Assembly (NCBI GenBank): GCA_045645245.1
Contig: JAZRIK010000041.1
Location: 1-5,935, forward strand
Direction of reading: 5' to 3'
DNA: 5,935 nt
DNA from: Scatosoma sp045645245
GTDB lineage: Bacteria > Bacillota > Clostridia > Christensenellales > Borkfalkiaceae
Part shown: in pieces, positions 1 through 4,400 of the stretch
Position numbering within the stretch: the stretch's first letter is position 1
Layout: each line of letters opens with the position of its first letter
Program-made: the position numbers and the translations under genes
Notes under the pieces: model-generated
Database searches by the model: none
The model's input: the letters and a program-made list of their open reading frames with translations, nothing else
What the model was told of the DNA's origin: nothing

Positions 1-49
1 GAGTGACGGCTCGTGGATACAAGTTTGTCCAAATTACAGGAATCAATAC
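1..49. other. Unassigned left edge
   Basis: These 49 bases precede the first terminator and carry no recognisable gene. If a plus-strand gene entered from the left, frame 1 would stop at TGA (4-6). The other two plus frames run on into the terminator and the antisense of tRNA-Leu, which is typical of a shadow frame. I cannot say what lies to the left. Confidence 0.4.
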
Positions 50-85
50 AAAACCCCAAAACCTTTTTCAAGGTTTTGGGGTTTT
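50..85 (-). terminator. Terminator of the tRNA operon
   Basis: A perfect 16-bp inverted repeat (arms 50-65 and 70-85, 4-base loop) begins two bases after the CCA of tRNA-Leu. The stem has an A4-C4-A4-CC pattern, so read on the minus strand it is preceded by A residues and ends in TTTTG followed by a T-rich stretch. This is the form of an intrinsic terminator ending the Val-Gly-Cys-Leu operon. The arms are symmetric, so it could also stop plus-strand transcription arriving from the left. Confidence 0.9.
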
Positions 86-86
86 G

Positions 87-173
87 TGGTGCCGCTGGCC
101 GGACTTGAACCGGCACGGTCGTTAAACCGAGGGATTTTAAGTCCCTTGCGTCTGCCTATTCCACCACAGCGGC
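87..173 (-). tRNA. tRNA-Leu (anticodon UAA)
   Basis: Last tRNA of the minus-strand cluster. The acceptor stem GCCGCTG pairs with CAGCGGC, followed by discriminator A (90) and an encoded CCA (87-89). The anticodon stem is a perfect 5-bp AGGGA/TCCCT around the loop CTTAAAA, so the anticodon is TAA (plus-strand 137-139), which reads leucine UUA/UUG codons. The T stem GCCGG/CCGGC encloses TTCAAGT. The long variable arm and total length of 87 nt with CCA make it a class II tRNA, as expected for leucine. No separate promoter is visible between it and the hairpin after tRNA-Cys, so its expression depends on read-through from upstream. Confidence 0.97.
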
Positions 174-195
174 ATATATTTTGCTATCAAAGAAG

Positions 196-235
196 AAAAA
201 ACACTCCGCACCGAAAAGGGTGCAGAGTGTTTTTT
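196..235 (-). terminator. Terminator-like hairpin directly after tRNA-Cys
   Basis: Arms 196-206/225-235 (A-run plus ACACTC with GAGTGT plus T-run) and 208-212/219-223 (GCACC/GGTGC) form a hairpin with one mismatch (207/224) and a six-base loop. On the minus strand it ends in TTTTTTC, the expected U-tract. The first base of the stem (235) is the final A of the encoded CCA of tRNA-Cys, so mature 3' end and stem abut. It lies inside the operon, upstream of tRNA-Leu, so it should be leaky or act in processing. Confidence 0.85.
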
Positions 236-308
236 GGAGGCGCCACCCAGATTTGAACTGGGGGTAAAGGTTTTGCAGACCCGTGCCTTACCACTTGGCT
301 ATGGCGCC
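235..308 (-). tRNA. tRNA-Cys (anticodon GCA)
   Basis: Third tRNA of the operon. The acceptor stem GGCGCCA pairs perfectly with TGGCGCC. Discriminator U (238), the expected identity base for cysteine tRNA, is followed by an encoded CCA (235-237). The anticodon loop CTGCAAA gives GCA (plus-strand 274-276). The T stem CCCAG/CTGGG encloses TTCAAAT. One irregularity is the base of the anticodon stem: position 27 is C and position 43 is U, a mismatch, with a G·U next to it, so only four of the five pairs can form. The other arms are intact and I regard the gene as functional. Confidence 0.96.
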
Positions 309-343
309 ATCTCTGCCTGACTTTGACAGCGGTGAATAAAAAT

Positions 344-461
344 AAAAAACAGCACGGATATTTTGGAGCGGGAAACGAGATTCGAACCCGCGACATTCAC
401 CTTGGCAAGGTGACGCTCTACCACTGAGCTATTCCCGCATAAACAATCCGCACTGTTTTTT
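344..461 (-). repeat. 16-bp inverted repeat enclosing tRNA-Gly
   Basis: On the minus strand the tRNA-Val/tRNA-Gly spacer holds AAAAAACAGTGCGGAT (plus 446-461), and the spacer after tRNA-Gly holds ATCCGTGCTGTTTTTT (plus 344-359). As minus-strand RNA these pair over 16 positions, 14 Watson-Crick and two adjacent G·U. On the plus strand the two positions would be A·C mismatches, which fits selection on minus-strand RNA. A T-rich TTTTTATTCA-like tract follows the 3' arm, so the pair looks like a terminator stem whose loop is the whole tRNA-Gly gene. It could instead be a processing stem. The function is not established. Confidence 0.7.
364..438 (-). tRNA. tRNA-Gly (anticodon GCC)
   Basis: Second tRNA of the operon. 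The acceptor stem GCGGGAA pairs with TTCCCGC, followed by discriminator U (367) and encoded CCA (364-366). The anticodon stem TCACC/GGTGA encloses TTGCCAA, giving anticodon GCC (plus-strand 404-406) for GGC/GGU codons. The T stem GCGGG/CTCGT encloses TTCGAAT, with G·U pairing tolerated. The gene sits between the two arms of a 16-bp inverted repeat with only 7 nt and 4 nt of spacer on its 5' and 3' sides. Confidence 0.97.
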
Positions 462-462
462 T

Positions 463-538
463 TGGTGGAAGCTACAGGGTTCGAACCTGTGACCCTCTGC
501 TTGTAAGGCAGATGCTCTCCCAGCTGAGCTAAGCTTCC
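463..538 (-). tRNA. tRNA-Val (anticodon UAC)
   Basis: First tRNA of the operon. The acceptor stem GGAAGCT pairs perfectly with AGCTTCC, followed by discriminator A (466) and encoded CCA (463-465). The anticodon stem TCTGC/GCAGA encloses CTTACAA, giving anticodon TAC (plus-strand 503-505), able to read most valine codons. The D arm AGCTCAGCTGGGAGAGC and the T loop TTCGAAC are canonical. Its 5' end is about 16 bases downstream of the -10 box, so the primary transcript should have a very short leader before the RNase P cleavage site. Confidence 0.97.
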
Positions 539-553
539 GTCGAAAGCTTATAT

Positions 554-582
554 ACTATACCATATCCAACAAAGAAACGCAA
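554..582 (-). promoter_or_regulatory. Sigma-A promoter of the tRNA operon
   Basis: On the minus strand TTGCGT (577-582) and TATAGT (554-559) are separated by exactly 17 bases, a good match to the housekeeping sigma-A consensus. Transcription would start near 547, about nine bases before tRNA-Val. Upstream of the -35 box lies a run of A and T tracts (about 587-660) that could serve as an UP element, as is common for stable RNA promoters. That last point is inference. Confidence 0.85.
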
Positions 583-744
583 GCAATTTTGCACACTTTT
601 TCAAAAAAATTTTCAAAAAAATAAAAATAATTTTTTCTGCGAGAAAAATTCCGTTTTTTATAAAAAAATTGAGCGCAATCTGTTTCAAAGCGCAAAAATG
701 CGGTTATATATATGCAATCGCGTAAAAAATAGCATAGCGACGTA
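583..744. other. AT-rich divergent intergenic region
   Basis: This is the spacer between the diverging tRNA and secB promoters. It is dominated by A and T runs. The ten-base unit TCAAAAAAAT occurs twice, at 601-610 and 613-622, and further A-tracts follow, so the DNA may be intrinsically curved. A short CGCA/TGCG palindrome (691-702) is too weak to call a terminator. I see no coding region, riboswitch or T-box here. The minus-strand open frame crossing it has no supported start or product. Confidence 0.6.
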
Positions 745-773
745 TTGACAAACGCTCAAATGCGTGCTATAAT
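745..773 (+). promoter_or_regulatory. Consensus sigma-A promoter of the secB-like gene
   Basis: TTGACA (745-750) and TATAAT (768-773) are perfect -35 and -10 consensus hexamers with an optimal 17-base spacer. The predicted start near 780 gives a leader of about 23 bases before the start codon. A perfect consensus implies strong, constitutive transcription unless repressed; no obvious operator palindrome overlaps it. Confidence 0.93.
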
Positions 774-790
774 AAACGAAGAAAAAATAA

Positions 791-795
791 AGAGG
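791..795 (+). promoter_or_regulatory. Ribosome binding site of the secB-like gene
   Basis: AGAGG (within AAAGAGGT) lies seven bases before the ATG at 803 and supports that start. No alternative start with a better site is visible between the promoter and this ATG. Confidence 0.8.
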
Positions 796-802
796 TATTG
801 AT

Positions 803-1228
803 ATGAAATATGCACTCCGCGGGATTACCGCAGAAGAACTCACGTACACGATGAACCGTATTAAGATGGACAAAAATACGAAATTTGAAATTAAACCGCA
901 ATTTTCGCGTACCGTCCGTCGCGTACAAGAAAACGACAAGCTTTGGTTTTTGGCGTTAGAAGTTAAAGTGGAATCCACCGAAGATTCTCCCAAGCCCTTC
1001 GATTTGAAGGTGCGCCTTGTGGGAATGTTCGAAGCGGAAGACTTGCAAGACGAACAAGATAAGCAAGATTTGGTTATCAATATGACGGAAATCGTTTATC
1101 CCTATCTTCGCGCAACGGTAAGCTCGCTTACGGCAAACGCATTCATCAACCCGATGATTTTGCCCGTAATCCCCGCAGGCACGATGTTCCCCGAAGATCG
1201 CGGCGAAGCTCCTGCTAATTTGAGCTAA
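803..1228 (+). CDS. secB: SecB-family protein-export chaperone
   Basis: A 141-residue cytoplasmic protein without signal peptide or membrane segment. SecB chaperones bind unfolded precursors, usually as tetramers, and hand them to SecA for export. Two regions match my memory of the family. Residues 34-79 (from FSRTVRRV through KLWFLALEVKVES to LVGMFEAE) align in pattern with the beta-sheet core. Residues 96-124 (EIVYPYLRATVSSLTANAF, then NPMILPVIP) match the conserved stretch with the FPYAR-type motif, the following helix and the P-x-L-x-L-x-P segment. The length is slightly below E. coli SecB (155). The start is supported by promoter and RBS. It is monocistronic, with a terminator at 1251. 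Canonical SecB is best known from Proteobacteria, so this may be a SecB-like relative such as those seen with toxin-antitoxin systems, but no toxin-antitoxin genes are adjacent. The family call is fairly sure; orthology to classical secB is inference. Confidence 0.78.
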   Translation: MKYALRGITAEELTYTMNRIKMDKNTKFEIKPQFSRTVRRVQENDKLWFLALEVKVESTEDSPKPFDLKVRLVGMFEAEDLQDEQDKQDLVINMTEIVYPYLRATVSSLTANAFINPMILPVIPAGTMFPEDRGEAPANLS

Positions 1229-1250
1229 TTGTTCGTTTGAAATCGAATGT

Positions 1251-1283
1251 AAAAGCACTCCGATATATTCGGGGTGCTTTTTT
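1251..1283 (+). terminator. Terminator after the secB-like gene
   Basis: AAAAGCACTCCGA (1251-1263) pairs with TCGGGGTGCTTTT (1269-1281) over 13 positions with one T·G wobble and a 5-base loop, and is followed by a T-run to 1283. It begins 22 bases after the stop codon and separates the chaperone from the lipoprotein gene. Confidence 0.93.
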
Positions 1284-1296
1284 ACGCGCGAAATGG

Positions 1297-1325
1297 TTGC
1301 AAAAGCAGAGAAAAAGTGGTAAAAT
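1297..1325 (+). promoter_or_regulatory. Promoter of the LRR lipoprotein gene
   Basis: TTGCAA (1297-1302) and TAAAAT (1320-1325) are 17 bases apart, and TG at 1317-1318 forms an extended -10 element. A start near 1332 gives a leader of about 34 bases. It lies downstream of the secB terminator, so the large gene has its own transcription start. Confidence 0.75.
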
Positions 1326-1353
1326 AAATTTATAAACGTCTATTTTCATAAAT

Positions 1354-1358
1354 AGGAG
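1354..1358 (+). promoter_or_regulatory. Ribosome binding site of the LRR lipoprotein gene
   Basis: AGGAG lies seven bases before the ATG at 1366, a strong site at ideal spacing. It fixes the start of the large open frame, which begins with a typical signal peptide. Confidence 0.88.
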
Positions 1359-1365
1359 CAAAAAA

Positions 1366-1443
1366 ATGAAAAGTAAGAAATTCTTTACGGCAATTTTAAC
1401 CCTTGCGATGAGTATGAGCACCACAATCGGCTTTGCGAGCTGC
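1366..1443 (+). other. Signal peptide and lipobox of the LRR protein
   Basis: Codons 1-26 encode MKSKKFFTAILTLAMSMS then TTIGFASC. The basic start, hydrophobic stretch and small residues before Cys26 (codon 1441-1443) fit a lipoprotein signal cleaved by signal peptidase II. The next residues (DKSYNSEE) are polar, as usual after a lipid anchor. If lipidation fails because of Phe at -3, signal peptidase I cleavage near the same place is the alternative. Confidence 0.75.
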
Positions 1444-4400
1444 GATAAATCGTATAACTCGGAAGAAACGGACGCGTTGATTGCGCAGCTGCAAACGACG
1501 ATTGACGGAAACAAAACCGAACTCAACGGTAAAATTGCGGCGTTGGAACAAGAATATAAGGCGAAAGACGCACAGTTGCAGGCAAGTATTGAAGCGAATA
1601 CGCAAGCACTTGCCACGCTGAAAACGGAATATGAAAGCAAGCTAGCGGCGCTCGAAAAGGCGGATAGCGACAACGCAACCGCGCTTGCCACGCTGAAAAG
1701 CGATTATCAAAGCAAAGTTGCGGCGCTTGAAAAAGCCAACCAAGACAACGCAACCGCGCTGGCGGCTTTACGCACGGAATATGAAAATAAGGTTGCTGCA
1801 TTAAACAAAGCAGACAGCGACAATAAGCAAGCGATAGCGGATTTGGACGCGAAATACCTTGCCGAAGTAGAAAAGCTGATTGCAAGCGATAACGCAAATG
1901 CAAGTGCGCTGGCGGCTTTGCGCACGGAATATGAAAATAAGGTTGCAGCATTAAACAAAGCAGACAGCGACAATAAGCAAGCGATAGCGGATTTGGACGC
2001 GAAATACCTTGCAGAAGTAGAAAAGTTGGTTGCAAGCGATAACGCAAATGCAACCGCGCTTGCTACATTGAAAGCGGACTACGAGAGTAAAGTAGCTGCA
2101 TTACAAAAAGCCGATGAAGCTAACGCAAAAGCGCTTGCTACGCTGAAAAGCGATTATGAAAGCAAGGTTGCGGTGCTTGAAAAAGCCGATCAAGACAACG
2201 CAGCCGCGCTTGCGCAACTGAAAACGGATTATAACAACAAAGTATCGGCATTACAAAAAGCAGACGAAGATAATGCGGAAGCGCTTGCTACGCTGAAAGC
2301 GGAATACCAAGCAAAAGCGACGGAGCTTGAAGGCAAAATTGCTGCGGCAAATCAGACGATTTCCGACAACAAAACGGCGCTGGAAACGGCGATTGCCACT
2401 TTGAAAGCAACGTATGATGAAAAGCTTTCCCAAGTGGAAACGCTGATAAGCACCATTCAAGCGACGGACACTACGCAAGACGAAAAAATTACGGCGCTGC
2501 AACAACAGGCAGCCGACCTTATTGCGCAGCTTGCCGAAATGGAAAAGGCGACGACGATTGTAAGTGTGGCATTTAACGAAAACGGCGATTTGGTGATTAC
2601 GTTTGCCGACGGCTCAACGCAAATTGCGCAAGCGCCCGAAACGCACGTACATACTTTTGGCGAATGGATTGCGTTCACGACAGACAACGTGCCTTGCGAA
2701 AACCGCTTGTTCTTCCATACCTGTACTACCTGCAACGCAATCGAATGGAAACAGGGCGCGTACACCGACCACGACTGGAATATAGTGACGACCGACCCCA
2801 CCTGTCAAGCGCAAGGGTATGATACCAAAACCTGCAAAATTTGCGGTAAAGTGGAAATGACCAACTATACGGATATCGTTGACCACGCTTGGGCGGAAGA
2901 ATACAGCTTTGATAATTCATTCCACTGGTACGATTGTGATACCTGCGACGAAATCAAGGATAAAGCGGAACACGACGTACTTTCCACGGGCGAATGTTCT
3001 ATCTGTAATGCGCTTGCAGGTCCCACCGAAGGCGTGCTGTACGATATTGCCACCGACGGCACGTATGCCGAAGTAATTGGGTATACAGGCGAGGCAACAA
3101 GAGTGCATATTGCGGATACGTATAGCGATTTGCCCGTAAAAACCATTTACGAAAAAGCGTTTTATGCGAATGACACGATTGTTAACGTAGTAATTCCCGA
3201 CAGCGTGACAAGTATTGGCAAATCTGCGTTCTATGATTGCGATGGCTTAAAAGAAATAATTATCCCCGATAGCGTGATGAGTATGGGAGCGCATTGTTTC
3301 GATGACTGTGACAATTTAACAAGCGTTATCATCGGCGACGGGGTACGAGCAATTGAGGGTGCAACGTTCCAAAGCTGTGATAGATTGACAAACGTCGTCA
3401 TTGGGAATAGCGTAGAAACAATCGGCTCTTATGCCTTCAATAGCTGTAAAAAATTAAAGGAAATTATTATTCCCAATAGCGTGAAAACGTTGGAACGAGC
3501 TTCGTTCTATTATTGTCATTATTTAGTCAACGTTTTGGGCGGCAATGGCATAGAAGAAATGGACAGTGAGGCGTTTCATTCGTGTTGGGCGCTTGAAAAA
3601 GTTGAAGTTGGTGATAATATTCGTGTTATTGCCTATGATGCTTTCTACAATGTTTCAAACCCGCCGTTTAACGTATATGAAAATTGTAATTATCTTGGCA
3701 ATGAAAACAATCCTTACGTTGTGCTGTTTTCAACAGCAAATGCCAACATGTCTGCATATACCATTCACGAAGATACCAAACTCATTGCTGGTTATGCGTT
3801 TAGGGATTGTTCGCGTTTGCCGTCCATTACCATTCCTGCTAACGTGAAATGTATGGGCATAAATGTATTCTCCGGTTGCTCGGCTCTCACGAATATCGAT
3901 TACGCAGGGACGATGGAAGATTGGTGCAAATTATCGGGCGTAGCTTCCATTACGGATAACTATTACGGTGCAAAATGGACGGTTGAGGGTAAAGCATTGA
4001 CGGATGTGGTTGTCCCCGATAGTATCACTACCATTCAAAGTTATGCTTTCTATAAGTGTGAAAGATTAACAAGCGTAATGATCCCTGATAGCGTTGAAAC
4101 GATTGGTAGTTATGCATTCCGCTACTGTTCGGCGTTGACGGACGTGGTTATCGGTAATCGGGTGACAGCCATCAATGCTTGGGCGTTTAACAACTGCGAT
4201 AGCTTAACGCGCGTATTCTATAAAGGGAGCGCGGAAGAATGGGAAACGATTGCAATAGATAAAAATGTTCACATTAGCGCAGGGTATGGATCTACAACGT
4301 CCAACTCTTCTTTAACCAACGCAACGCGGTATTATTATATCGAAAGTATTGTAGACGTGCCTAACGACGGCGGAAATTATTGGCATTATGATAATAACGG

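Larger units (their letters stand above)
3136..4233 (+). repeat. First LRR_5 (BspA-type) block
   Basis: About thirteen leucine-rich repeats of about 23 residues, residues 591-956, each with the IPDSVxSIGxxAFxxC signature followed by x-x-L at the next turn. Most end in a Cys, giving a Cys ladder along the solenoid. Two non-repeat inserts interrupt it: residues 769-800 (VYENCNYLGNENNPY...YTIHE) and 846-880 (YAGTMEDWCKLSG...). It ends with VFYKGSAEEWETI and then the cap-like YYY/YWHY motif at residues 989-1007. Confidence 0.92.

Noticed and set aside
187..396. Minus-strand open frame of 69 residues
   Set aside because: It runs through tRNA-Cys and part of tRNA-Gly and has no RBS; it is a shadow of the RNA genes.
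87..538. tRNA genes as an integration site for a mobile element
   Set aside because: No integrase gene and no repeated tRNA 3' end (att-like direct repeat) were seen in the window.
541..802. T-box or other riboswitch between the divergent promoters
   Set aside because: No T-box core, antiterminator pair or terminator is visible, and the predicted leaders (about 9 and 23 bases) are too short.
685..1258. Minus-strand open frames overlapping the promoter and secB-like gene
   Set aside because: They run antisense to a gene with promoter, RBS, terminator and a recognisable family; the products are low-complexity and lack start signals.
803..1366. secB-like gene and LRR gene as one operon or as a toxin-antitoxin-chaperone set
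   Set aside because: A strong terminator and a separate promoter lie between them, and neither neighbour resembles a toxin or antitoxin.
1215..2053. Several long antisense frames opposite the stalk (up to 176 residues) with repeated peptide units
   Set aside because: The repeats are the mirror of the 75-bp coding repeats, which keep antisense frames open by codon bias. The sense frame has the promoter, RBS and signal peptide.
1531..2355. CRISPR array or satellite-like DNA
   Set aside because: The 75-bp period is contiguous, in frame and protein-coding, with no unique spacers and no short palindromic repeat.
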